From Pantoea allii (GTDB lineage: Bacteria; Pseudomonadota; Gammaproteobacteria; Enterobacterales; Enterobacteriaceae): 64,000 nucleotides of DNA. The notes beneath the pieces are model-generated. The model did no database searches, had not been told where the DNA came from, and worked only from the letters and a program-made list of their open reading frames with translations. The position numbers were made by a program, and so were the translations under genes. Below are positions 15,412 to 24,700 of the stretch, one piece after another. The stretch spans positions 1 to 64,000 of the forward strand of contig NZ_NTMH01000054.1 in NCBI RefSeq assembly GCF_002307475.1, read 5' to 3'. Each line of letters starts with the position of its first letter. Within the stretch, counting starts at the first letter, position 1.

Positions 15412-17721
15412 ATGGATTTATTGAAGTTTTTAGCAGCGATTTTTATCATTTATTTATTATTTTTCAAAAAGAAAAAACGTAAATCCCCAAAGCCTTATGC
15501 TTCAAACCTTGTCAAAGCACCACCTAAAGAATGGATTGCTGACATCAAGAAAAAAGAGGCGGTTGTGCGAAAAGATGATAATAAAGATGATAACCTGGCA
15601 ACCTTTACACTGCGCAGCAGCGGGGATGTAGAATTCCAGGTGACAACCAATCATCATCAGAAAATATCAAAATCTGCAGGAGCATTGGCTAGGTGGGTGC
15701 TTCCCGGAGAGAAGATAACTGTAGCTGGTGTAACTATTACAGGTGGTCACATTTACGTGGGGCACCGTATGAAGTCCACTGGAAAAGAGCTAAACGGCTA
15801 TTATGACGATGGAAGTGAGGCATCATTAATTGATGACATGTGTAAGATACGACCTACTTCTTATCTTTACGAAGACAATTCATTAGGGTACTGGCCAGGT
15901 TTTTCCTCTCTTTCTCCAGAAGCACGTGGTGCGTATGTCAGTTGGCTTGCCAGTGACAGGTCTGACCCATCGTGTCCTATAGGCTATGTTTTTATATATC
16001 TCTACGGTCTGGAAAGAAAAGCGCTTGTGGATTCCTCAGACCAAAATTTCCCTGATGCTGAATTCCGTAATTTGTTCAATGAAGTCGCTCGGTTAAGGTC
16101 GGTATTCAGTGAGAACCGCTCCTTCCGTAGATATTCGGCCCAATTACTCGAAGCTATGTCTATTCTGCGCCCGGAAATGAATTTAACCACAGACCTCAAT
16201 AGCGCATCAGGTTTCAGTAATGGCATGCAATTTAAGCTGGCTCTGGCAAAAACTGTACATGAGGGGATGCCTGTATCAGCCGAACTGGCGTTGAACTGGG
16301 TAATCAACCATACCGAGTATGCGCTGCGTACTCCGGCCCGCCGCTGTGCCAAAGAGTTTGCTGCGCTTTTCAAACGGCGTTACGCCCTCAGATATGGTGA
16401 GGGGATGGTCCTTAAGGCGAATAAAACGCGTTTGCGATTAGATTACGTACCTGCAAGCCCCAGTCTACGAGGTATTCGACTTCCTGTTCCCGACTTGCCT
16501 GATCCAAGTATATTGAAAGGTCCTACCCAGAAAATTATGACCCTTGCCGACATATGTACTGATGAACTTGATGCTTACAGTCGCTACCTTGGCAGGAAAG
16601 GTACGTCAGTAAATGATACTGCTGCAATTATGTTGCTTCCTTCAGAAATCGTTAATGAAAGCGCAGAAAAAATATTAAGCTCATTCAAAGCCTGGGCTGA
16701 TGAGGCGATTCTCGATAAGGAGGGAGTAGTCTCAGTTGCTGATTTTTGGGCCCATATGAATGCCAGCTGTCCAGCGAAGATCAATAAAAAAGAAGCCGAC
16801 TTGATGCAGGCCTTTGCACATAAAATGGGGTACAGTCTGGCACCTGATCTGTATTACCACCATATGAAGGCTGACGTTGATGGTACTCTTGTTCTATTCC
16901 CTGCCGGTGAAGGTGGACGCTTCTCGCCTTCTCCTGAATTTACCTCAGCTGTAATGACGCTCAGATTAGGTGCGATGGTCGCCTTGATTGACAATTCTCT
17001 TGATCAAGCCGAACAGAGAGTGCTTGAGAATGCCATTAACAATAATACTGGCTTCACCGATGATGAAAAGCGTTCTCTACATGCGTATTTAACGTGGCAG
17101 CTTCATACCCCAGCTAATATGACCGGAATGAAAAGCAGGATTGAGTTGCTGGGGGCTGCGGAAAAATCAGCGGTTGGTAAAGTTATCGTTAGTGTGGCCT
17201 GCTCGGATGGCACAATAGCGCCTGCCGAAATCAAACAGCTTGAGAAGATTTATTCAAGCTTGGGTCTGGATCCCTTATCTGTATCAAGCAATATCCATCA
17301 GCATTCCGCAACTGAACATTCTCTCGTTTCGTCTGTACCAACTGATCATCCAACGGCAGGGTTCGCACTGGATGTTAATGTGCTTGCCCGCCATGAATCT
17401 GCCACGGATGATGTTCGTAAATTACTAAACACGATTTTTACTGAAGAAGAACCGGAAGAATCAGAAAGCGCTCCAGCCTCATTAGTAGAGGAAGGAGGCC
17501 TTGATCCCGCACATAGCAAGCTTTATCGCAGTTTGCTGGAGAAAGAACAGTGGTCACGAAAAGAGGCGACAGAACTGTGCGGAAATTTGAATTTGATGCT
17601 CGGCGGTGCGCTTGAGGTGATCAATGACTGGTCCTATGCGGTGGTTGATGCTCCGGTGTTGGAAGATGCCGATGATGATATCTGGGTTGACCTGGAAATT
17701 GCTAAAGAATTAGAGGGATAG
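15412..17721 (+). CDS. sngA: Shango defence protein SngA: membrane-anchored TerB-domain protein
   Basis: 769-residue protein starting with a single membrane span (residues 3-18, LLKFLAAIFIIYLLFF) followed by a basic stop-transfer stretch (KKKKRK), so the bulk faces the cytoplasm. A TerB N-terminal domain covers about residues 85-320 (RWVLPGEKITVAGVTITGG, then ARGAYVSWLASDRSDP and GYVFIYLYGLERKAL). A TerB-like metal-binding helical domain lies around 580-640 (SVACSDGTIAPAEIKQLEK), and a TerB-C domain fills the last 75 residues. The ATG at 15412 is preferred to an upstream GTG because AAGGT lies 8 nt before it. It is the first gene of a three-gene operon whose composition matches the Shango anti-phage system described by Millman and colleagues. 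The molecular role of the TerB subunit is not known. Confidence 0.82.
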   Translation: MDLLKFLAAIFIIYLLFFKKKKRKSPKPYASNLVKAPPKEWIADIKKKEAVVRKDDNKDDNLATFTLRSSGDVEFQVTTNHHQKISKSAGALARWVLPGEKITVAGVTITGGHIYVGHRMKSTGKELNGYYDDGSEASLIDDMCKIRPTSYLYEDNSLGYWPGFSSLSPEARGAYVSWLASDRSDPSCPIGYVFIYLYGLERKALVDSSDQNFPDAEFRNLFNEVARLRSVFSENRSFRRYSAQLLEAMSILRPEMNLTTDLNSASGFSNGMQFKLALAKTVHEGMPVSAELALNWVINHTEYALRTPARRCAKEFAALFKRRYALRYGEGMVLKANKTRLRLDYVPASPSLRGIRLPVPDLPDPSILKGPTQKIMTLADICTDELDAYSRYLGRKGTSVNDTAAIMLLPSEIVNESAEKILSSFKAWADEAILDKEGVVSVADFWAHMNASCPAKINKKEADLMQAFAHKMGYSLAPDLYYHHMKADVDGTLVLFPAGEGGRFSPSPEFTSAVMTLRLGAMVALIDNSLDQAEQRVLENAINNNTGFTDDEKRSLHAYLTWQLHTPANMTGMKSRIELLGAAEKSAVGKVIVSVACSDGTIAPAEIKQLEKIYSSLGLDPLSVSSNIHQHSATEHSLVSSVPTDHPTAGFALDVNVLARHESATDDVRKLLNTIFTEEEPEESESAPASLVEEGGLDPAHSKLYRSLLEKEQWSRKEATELCGNLNLMLGGALEVINDWSYAVVDAPVLEDADDDIWVDLEIAKELEG

Positions 17722-17724
17722 TGA

Positions 17725-19038
17725 ATGTCTGTAATACGTATAAGAGTGAAAGAACGCGATGCTATTATTCAGTCACTTAAGTCAGGTGTTACGCCAAGGA
17801 TAGGCATTCAGCATATCCAGGTTGGCCGCGTGAATGAGATCACCGCCCTCCATCAGGATATTGAGAGGATTGCTGACGGTGGTGCAAGCTTCCGACTTAT
17901 CATCGGTGAGTATGGCTCTGGTAAAACGTTCTTTCTGAGTGTTGTGCGCTCTATTGCGCTAGAGAAGAAGCTGGTGTCAGTCAGTGCAGACCTTTCTCCT
18001 GACAGACGTATTCACTCATCGGGAGGTCAGGCTCGTAATCTCTATTCAGAACTTATGAAAAACATGTCCACCAGAAACAAGCCGGATGGTAATGCGTTGC
18101 TTAGCGTTGTTGAAAGGTTCGTTACGGAGGCAAGAAAGGAAGCTGACACGGACGGCACCCAAGTTTCATCAGTTATTCATAAACGCCTGGCAGCTTTGTC
18201 AGATATGGTGGGCGGATACGACTTTGCGAAGGTCATTGATGCATTCTGGCGTGGGCATGAGCAGGATAATGAAACGTTAAAATCCAATGCCATTCGCTGG
18301 TTGCGGGGAGAGTACACCACTAAAACTGATGCCCGTAACGATCTCGACGTTCGGACTATTATCTCAGACGCTTCATTCTATGATTCTTTAAAGTTAATGA
18401 GCCTTTTTGTCCGTCAGGCAGGCTATGCCGGTCTTTTGGTCAGCCTCGACGAATTGGTGAACCTCTTTAAGCTGAATAATACGCAAGCAAGAACAGCGAA
18501 CTACGAACAGATTTTACGGATCCTAAATGACTGCCTGCAAGGTTCAGCTGAGAACATTGGTTTTATCCTCGGGGGGACACCAGAGTTCCTTTTCGATCCG
18601 CGTAAAGGTCTTTATAGCTATGAGGCGCTCCAATCGCGTCTGGCGGAAAACCGGTTCGCGCAAAAAGCGGGAGTTATTGACTACTCGTCTCCCACTTTGC
18701 ATCTTGCCAGTCTCACCCCAGAGGAACTGTATATTTTACTGAAAAATCTTCGCCATGTTTATGCAGGCGGGGAGCCCGAGAAATATCTGGTACCAGATGA
18801 TGCACTGACTGGATTTCTGCATCACTGTAGCAAAACCATTGGAGACGCTTACTTCCGTACCCCCCGTAATACCATAAAAGGTTTCCTGGACATGCTGGCC
18901 GTGCTGGAGCAAAACAGAACGATGAACTGGCAAGCGCTAATCGAGGGCGTGGCGATTGAAGAGGACAGACCCAGTGATATGGATGACGCCATTGTGGAGG
19001 AAAGTGACGACGACGGACTGGCGAACTTCAAACTATGA
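17725..19038 (+). CDS. sngB: Shango defence protein SngB: BrxD-like (DUF2791) P-loop ATPase
   Basis: 437-residue P-loop ATPase. Walker A is GEYGSGKTF (residues 61-69), preceded by a GRVNEITALHQDIERIADGG segment typical of the DUF2791/BrxD group. Walker B is GLLVSLDELVNLF (Asp-Glu at about 242-243), followed by a sensor-like GGTPEFLFD (about residue 290). The C-terminus is acidic. The gene starts 3 bp after sngA and overlaps sngC by 4 bp (ATGA), so all three are coupled. Homologous ATPases occur next to helicases in BREX type 2 and in Shango; the operon composition here points to Shango. It probably acts with SngC as a nucleic-acid-sensing ATPase-helicase pair. Confidence 0.82.
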   Translation: MSVIRIRVKERDAIIQSLKSGVTPRIGIQHIQVGRVNEITALHQDIERIADGGASFRLIIGEYGSGKTFFLSVVRSIALEKKLVSVSADLSPDRRIHSSGGQARNLYSELMKNMSTRNKPDGNALLSVVERFVTEARKEADTDGTQVSSVIHKRLAALSDMVGGYDFAKVIDAFWRGHEQDNETLKSNAIRWLRGEYTTKTDARNDLDVRTIISDASFYDSLKLMSLFVRQAGYAGLLVSLDELVNLFKLNNTQARTANYEQILRILNDCLQGSAENIGFILGGTPEFLFDPRKGLYSYEALQSRLAENRFAQKAGVIDYSSPTLHLASLTPEELYILLKNLRHVYAGGEPEKYLVPDDALTGFLHHCSKTIGDAYFRTPRNTIKGFLDMLAVLEQNRTMNWQALIEGVAIEEDRPSDMDDAIVEESDDDGLANFKL

Positions 19039-21233
19039 GCAGTGCCTACGATAATCTCGATCCACGCGTCCGTAAGTGGGTTTACAAGCAGGGCTGGTCT
19101 ACATTAAGGCCCTTGCAGGAGAGTGCTATCCCGGCAATCTTAGCTGGTGATCGTGACGTGCTAATTAGTGCAGGTACAGCTGCGGGTAAAACAGAGGCTT
19201 TCTTTCTTCCTGCCTGTTCGGCAGTTGCAGATCTTACTAATGGATTTGGCATCGTCTATATCAGCCCGTTGAAGGCATTGATTAACGATCAGCATCGTCG
19301 TCTTGAGAGCCTTGGAGATGTATTGGACATGCCAGTAACTCCTTGGCACGGGGATGTAGCACAAAGCAAAAAGAAGAGAGCTCGGACGAATCCTGCTGGC
19401 ATTTTACTGATTACACCTGAGTCACTTGAGTCTTTACTCATAAACTCAATGGGCTGGCTCAAACAGGCGTTTTCTTTAGTCGCGTACATTGTTATTGATG
19501 AGTTTCACGCCTTTATTGGCTCAGAGCGTGGCGTACAACTGCTTTCTCTGCTCAATAGAATTGACCATGTGCTAGGACGCTGGGTAAATCCAATTCCCCG
19601 CGTTGCGTTGAGTGCCACGCTGGGGGAACTGGATAAAGTGCCCGAGCTGTTGCGCCCGGACAAACGACTCCCCTGCGTAACTGTTACAGATAGTAATAGC
19701 ACGGCCACTCTTCAGGTACAGGTCAAAGGGTACCTGGAGCGAGTACTCCAAAAAGAGGAAGAACTTCAGAGTTCAGCTGAACATGATGTTTGCGCTGACA
19801 TTTTTAGACTTTGCCGTGGCGATTCTCATTTGGTCTTTGCAAACAGTCGAAAGCGCACTGAAAGCATTGCGGCAACGCTGAGCGACATGTGTGAGGAACA
19901 TATTGTTCCCAATGAATTTTTTCCTCACCACGGCTCTCTTTCCAGGGAGTTACGTGAGGCGCTAGAAGCTCGTCTTCAGAAAGGAAATTTGCCCACAACA
20001 GCTGTTTGTACAATGACGCTCGAGTTGGGAATTGATATCGGTAAGGTTAAGTCGGTTATTCAAGTTACGCCTCCGCATTCTGTTTCCAGTCTGCGTCAGC
20101 GTATGGGACGTTCTGGACGACGCGGCTCCCCATCAGTTCTAAGAATGCTAATTACAGAAAATGAGCTTACTGTAACTAGCAGTATCGTTGACCAACTACG
20201 GCTGCAGTTGGTCCAGTCAATGGCAATGATCAGATTGATGATCTTTAAACAATGGTTTGAACCAGCTGATGCTCGACAGATGCATTACTCCACGCTGCTA
20301 CACCAGATTCTTGCTATTACCGCACAATGGGGCGGAGTTCGTGCCGATCAGCTCTGGTCACAACTATGCCAGACAGGGCCGTTTAGAAATGTAGATTTAA
20401 ACGATTTCAAAAGTCTGCTTAAGCATATGGGAACATGTGGCCTGCTCACTCAACTTGCAAGCGGCGAAATGGTTGTTGGGGCAGAGGGGGAGAAACTGAC
20501 TAACCATTACACTTTTTATGCCGTGTTCAATACACCAGAAGAGTTCCGCATTGTCACCGGAAACAGAACCCTTGGAACAATACCTGTGGACTCCCCACTG
20601 CTACCAGACCAACACATCATCTTCGGTGGGCGGCGCTGGAAAGTGACAGAGATCGAGACAGAGAAAAAAGTTATCTATGTAGAGGCGACCAAAGGCGGTC
20701 GGCCACCACAATTTAGTGGGGGAGGAATGTCTGTTCATGATGCTGTTCGTCAGGAAATGCTCGCTATCTATAGGGAAAGTGATTACCGCATAGCGATAGG
20801 TAGCAAGAGAGTAGATTATGCCGATGCTGCCGCCAGAAACCTATTTGCGGAAGGCTGTAGTAACTTTCTGCGTTATAACCTACAAAATGAGTATTTTATT
20901 ACGAGCGGGCAACACTGTTACCTAATCCCCTGGATGGGGGATAAAGTTGTGAATACGATTACAGCCTTGCTCATACGGTGTGGTTTTAAAGCAAATTCAT
21001 TCGTTGGTGTTATAGAGATTGATGATGCAAGTGTAGCAACTGTTCAACAGGCGCTTAAAAAAATGCTGTTGTCAGGCTTACCATCTGCATTTGATCTTGC
21101 GAAAGATGTTCCAGAAAAGTACTTGGATAAATATGATGAGTATTTACCAGAGTCTTTGCTTGCGAAAGGGTTTGGGGAAAAAGCGTATGACATTGAAGGC
21201 ACTCGTATTTGGTTAAAGCAACACCTTCAGTAA
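19035..21233 (+). CDS. sngC: Shango defence protein SngC: Lhr-like DEAD/DEAH-box helicase
   Basis: 732-residue superfamily 2 helicase. Motif Q/I is RPLQESAIPAILAGDRDVL and AGTAAGKTE (residues 46-54), motif II is VIDEFHAF (DEFH at 155-158), motif III is LSATLGEL (about 192), and motifs V-VI are TLELGIDIGKV and LRQRMGRSGRRG (about 353-364). A C-terminal half of about 330 residues follows, containing a winged-helix-like part and a small Lhr-type domain (FYAVFNTPEEFRIVTGNRTLG). It is the last gene of the operon, overlapping sngB by 4 bp, and a hairpin terminator follows at 21251. Codon use and GC (mid-40s by eye) are lower than in the core genome. Confidence 0.83.
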   Translation: MSSAYDNLDPRVRKWVYKQGWSTLRPLQESAIPAILAGDRDVLISAGTAAGKTEAFFLPACSAVADLTNGFGIVYISPLKALINDQHRRLESLGDVLDMPVTPWHGDVAQSKKKRARTNPAGILLITPESLESLLINSMGWLKQAFSLVAYIVIDEFHAFIGSERGVQLLSLLNRIDHVLGRWVNPIPRVALSATLGELDKVPELLRPDKRLPCVTVTDSNSTATLQVQVKGYLERVLQKEEELQSSAEHDVCADIFRLCRGDSHLVFANSRKRTESIAATLSDMCEEHIVPNEFFPHHGSLSRELREALEARLQKGNLPTTAVCTMTLELGIDIGKVKSVIQVTPPHSVSSLRQRMGRSGRRGSPSVLRMLITENELTVTSSIVDQLRLQLVQSMAMIRLMIFKQWFEPADARQMHYSTLLHQILAITAQWGGVRADQLWSQLCQTGPFRNVDLNDFKSLLKHMGTCGLLTQLASGEMVVGAEGEKLTNHYTFYAVFNTPEEFRIVTGNRTLGTIPVDSPLLPDQHIIFGGRRWKVTEIETEKKVIYVEATKGGRPPQFSGGGMSVHDAVRQEMLAIYRESDYRIAIGSKRVDYADAAARNLFAEGCSNFLRYNLQNEYFITSGQHCYLIPWMGDKVVNTITALLIRCGFKANSFVGVIEIDDASVATVQQALKKMLLSGLPSAFDLAKDVPEKYLDKYDEYLPESLLAKGFGEKAYDIEGTRIWLKQHLQ

Positions 21234-21250
21234 ACTGGTTACATAAGAAG

Positions 21251-21270
21251 GGGGAGATGCTCCCCTTTAG
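21251..21270 (+). terminator. Terminator after the Shango operon
   Basis: GGGGAG and CTCCCC form a 6-bp hairpin with an ATG loop, 18 bp after the sngC stop, followed by a short TTT. The weak T-run means modest strength. Confidence 0.55.
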
Positions 21271-21379
21271 ATTTAGGATAGCGTTGCATTGACCCATTGA
21301 ACTCACAGCACTAGACGGGCTAAAGCAGACAGATTTGATGAGATAAGGGTATAGATGAATTATCCATACCCTTGAAGGA

Positions 21380-21508
21380 TTACTTCCCAGTTGATTTGCT
21401 TGGTTTCAGTCCTGGGGTATTGCCGGGTGTATCCTTATTATCACGCCTGCGTTGATCGGTTTTTCCTGTTGATTTTGCAATTGGTTTTGGACCAGGTTTA
21501 AGCCCCAT
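21380..21508 (-). CDS. Small basic proline/lysine-rich protein, 42 residues
   Basis: Unrecognised 42-residue frame on the minus strand. It has a strong Shine-Dalgarno (AAGGAG) 7 nt before its ATG. The product is very basic and low in hydrophobics, with an imperfect internal duplication: GLKPGPKPIAKSTGK at the start and GLKPSKSTGK at the very end, separated by a charged TDQRRRDNKDTPGNTP stretch. No membrane span or signal is seen. It lies between the Shango operon and the SF1 helicase, convergent with Shango and co-directional with the helicase. Function unknown; a nucleic-acid-binding accessory is possible from its charge, but this is a guess. The good ribosome site and the repeat argue that it is real. 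Confidence 0.6.
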   Translation of the reverse strand: MGLKPGPKPIAKSTGKTDQRRRDNKDTPGNTPGLKPSKSTGK

Positions 21509-21685
21509 AATCGTGCTCCTTAGCATTGTCAGAGGTTATTCCTCAGTGTGGATATAAGGGGAGCTGTAAGAATTATCAAGCTAGGATGGGCAGTGGATAA
21601 TGACTACTAGACTATTATGTGAGCAATGTCAGTTTTTGACATATAGTAACCGGTCTGATACTGAAGTAGGTTGTAGATTGTTCGT

Positions 21686-21715
21686 GAGGTGGCCCTCAAC
21701 AATGAGGGCCACCTC
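21686..21715. terminator. Long perfect hairpin downstream of the SF1 helicase gene
   Basis: A 13-bp perfect inverted repeat (GAGGTGGCCCTCA with its complement, loop ACAA) starts 9 bp past the helicase stop. There is no T-run on either side, so it may act with Rho or as an mRNA-protecting hairpin rather than as a classical intrinsic terminator. Confidence 0.5.
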
Positions 21716-21723
21716 GGAGATTA

Positions 21724-24700
21724 TCAGACTAATTGCGCCAATTGCCGATGCAGGACCTGTAGACTAGTTCCCGCCCCTGCCCATGCAGCAGTCGAGCCGA
21801 CCACATACAGGTTTTGCTTGGCGCGTGAGACGGCTACATTGATTATGTTTGGCGGGCTTGCTGCCCACTGACGAGCCCTTTGCTGGCTAGTTTTCGGCGC
21901 ACCCAGCAACAGGATGACGGTGTCCGCTTCTCGGCCCTGGAACGTGTGGATCGTGCCTACACGATCACGGCACCACTCATCCAACTTTACGCCGAACGCC
22001 CGCAAGAGATCAGTCTCACTGTCGAGACGCCGACGCATGTTCTGCTCCACGATCTTGAATGGTGTGATGATAAAGACGTCCGGATTTGTAATGCCCGATG
22101 CAGCCATATCTTTGAGCAACCGCACAACCGTGTCGCCCTCGTCGGGGCACCACTTCGTCTCGGCATCGCCATTGACGTCGATCCAGCGAGATCGCCCCAA
22201 CACCGAGCCGATAGGTCCAGGCCTTCTGGGCCCGACAGCATGGACCATCTGCCCGGCATAGGCGATGGAGTTAGAGACATCGAACATTGGGTTCTGGCAA
22301 CGCCTATGAACGAGGAGCGGCAATCCGACTTCTCGATCACCTACGTCCATGACGAAGGTGGATTTGAAGCGAGATGCCTGATCAGCAAGGGTCTGCGTAG
22401 ATGCAGTGGGGGCAGACCATTCGATGTGGTCAATATCGAAGAACTTGCAGATTTCGGCGTTCAGTTTCTCGGGAAGCGAAACAACTGGTGGGATCTGCAA
22501 CGGATCGCCTACCACGATGGTGCGCTTTGCCCGCATGATTGCTCCAACTGCTGCCTGAGGAACGGCCTGGCCCGCTTCATCGACCAGAAGCCAGCCAATA
22601 CTCTCTGGTGGCAGATCCCCGAACATGGTCCGTATTGAGGCAAACGTTGTGGACACAGTCGGCACCACCATGAAAAGGCTCGACCAAAGATCAGGGAGAA
22701 GTTCACGGTGGGCGGAAGACTGGAAGGCACCAGCCACCATGCCCGACATTAATAGCCCAAGATTGTGTTGCAAGCGGCTGGCCGAAGCATCGATGAACGT
22801 TTTATGCACAGTCAGGGCAGCGGCGAAAAGATCCTCCCGCAGGTGATGAACCTCATCGGGAAGCCATGGCGCAGTCAGGTGGATAGCCTCGTGCTCGCGC
22901 TCGAAGAATCTCTCATCAACGACCCTGTCTCCCATGCGGTTTCGTGCCTCTGCCTCGGTTGCCTTCAATTTCGAGACAGCCTGACATTTGCTGGAAATTT
23001 CCTGATCGAGTTGCTGTAACTGGGACTCAGTATTGCTCCACTCAGTCCTTGCAAGCTCCAGGGCACCGTCTGTTTCCTGCGCTCGTAAGACTGATTGCTG
23101 CAAGGTCGCCGAGAGCTTCTGCAGTGTCGATCTCCACGACTTCCAGGCCGCAGTCGCGAACAAACGGGAGAAGAAACCTGGACGGCAAGCAAGATGGCTG
23201 TCGAGCATGATCTTGTCCTGCTCGATCTGCGATTTTGCCTTCTCATGCTCTCGTTGGCAGGATTCAGCAATCTGGTGTGCCTCTTCAACGGCTTCATTCA
23301 GACTCGGACGACGCTGTTCCACCCTTTGAAGTTCGGTGGTCGCTCCCTTGAGCGCCTGAATATCCCGTCGTATCTCTTCGATGTTGGCGATTTCGGCGTC
23401 GACCGTCTCCTTGAGTTTAAGGAAAACGGTTCGCGCTTTCCGCCAGGCCGCTAAAGCGTCAGCTTCGTTGGTGCTGGGCCGCTCATTGACGACTACACTG
23501 GGCATCACGCGATCAATGATTGCGCCAGTTCGTTCGTCCTTGATCTCACGCATAACGTTTATGCCGCGAGCTGCTTTCAGGTAGGTAAGTAAACCGCCGT
23601 CCTCATTCCACCAGAAACCTTGCTGGAACGCGCCTCGGTTACTGCTCTTGCCGAGTGCTGCGGCAATCAGTCCCCAAGTTTCGATAGGATCGGAGGGTGT
23701 ATCGCCTTCGGCTTCGAAATATCCGGCGCGTTTGGGGTTCGCAATCAGGTCGCTGATGGACCGGAAGTAGGCGATATGTTCATGGCGACCATTGGCTTCC
23801 TTGAGAGGAAGCTCTTTACTCACGTTTTCGACCGCTTTGTTATTGGAGGAGGCTACGACGATCTCATGGCCCTTCAGAGAGGCATGTAACTTGTAGAAGT
23901 GCAGGAAGGCATTGGAACCGAATGCCAGCTTCTCTCCTGTTGTGGAAAAGGCATCCTGCGGTTTGTTGAAGCCTGACATTGCCGTGGCCCGATCAAGAAT
24001 GCACCCAACGACAATATCCCGCAGAAGAGTGGTCTTTCCGGTACCCGGTGGCCCATTGACACCGATAATACCAGGAGCATCATTCAGCTCAGCACGCGCC
24101 GCATTCACGGCAGCCTGTTGAAGCAGCACCAATGGATGGCCGCCCTTCGAAGGCCAACGAGCCTGCGGCATGAGCGACGGTGCGACGAACGGCTCAACTG
24201 CGGAAATGGGCGATAGCACGTCGATTTTTTGGTCAGGCCTGCCAATTCCCATGTAGCGTCGCAAACCGGCTCCGGCTTTGCCCGTCTCGAGCAATTTGGT
24301 TGCTTCACCGAGATCTTCAAGATAGAAGGAATTCAATAACGAAGGTTCAGGCGGCGCCTTAGCTTTGAAATGATGAAACACCTTAATCGCAAATGTGGGT
24401 GGCTCAACCAAATGCTCAGGTACACCGAACTGAGACACAAGCCATTTATAAACGTTAAGAACAACATCCAAATCGATCGGTATGGGGTCTCCATCCTCGT
24501 TGTGGCGGCGAACCATTCGATCCAGATGCTCGATAATGCGCGGCTCAACATTTGGCCAATTCCCTAAGCTCCCAAGCTTCAGATCGAGAGCCGGCTTTAG
24601 TGCCCAGGCAAAACTGGAAACGGCGACGCCTTTGTTCTCAAGCACATAACCTTCCTTGTCGATCAGGATCGAGCCGATGGCTGCTTTCTTACCGTCCGGG

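Noticed and set aside
17725..21233. BREX type 2 or DISARM core genes
   Set aside because: The ATPase is BrxD-like, but there is no methyltransferase, PglZ phosphatase or PglW-type kinase in the window; a TerB protein with helicase fits Shango instead.
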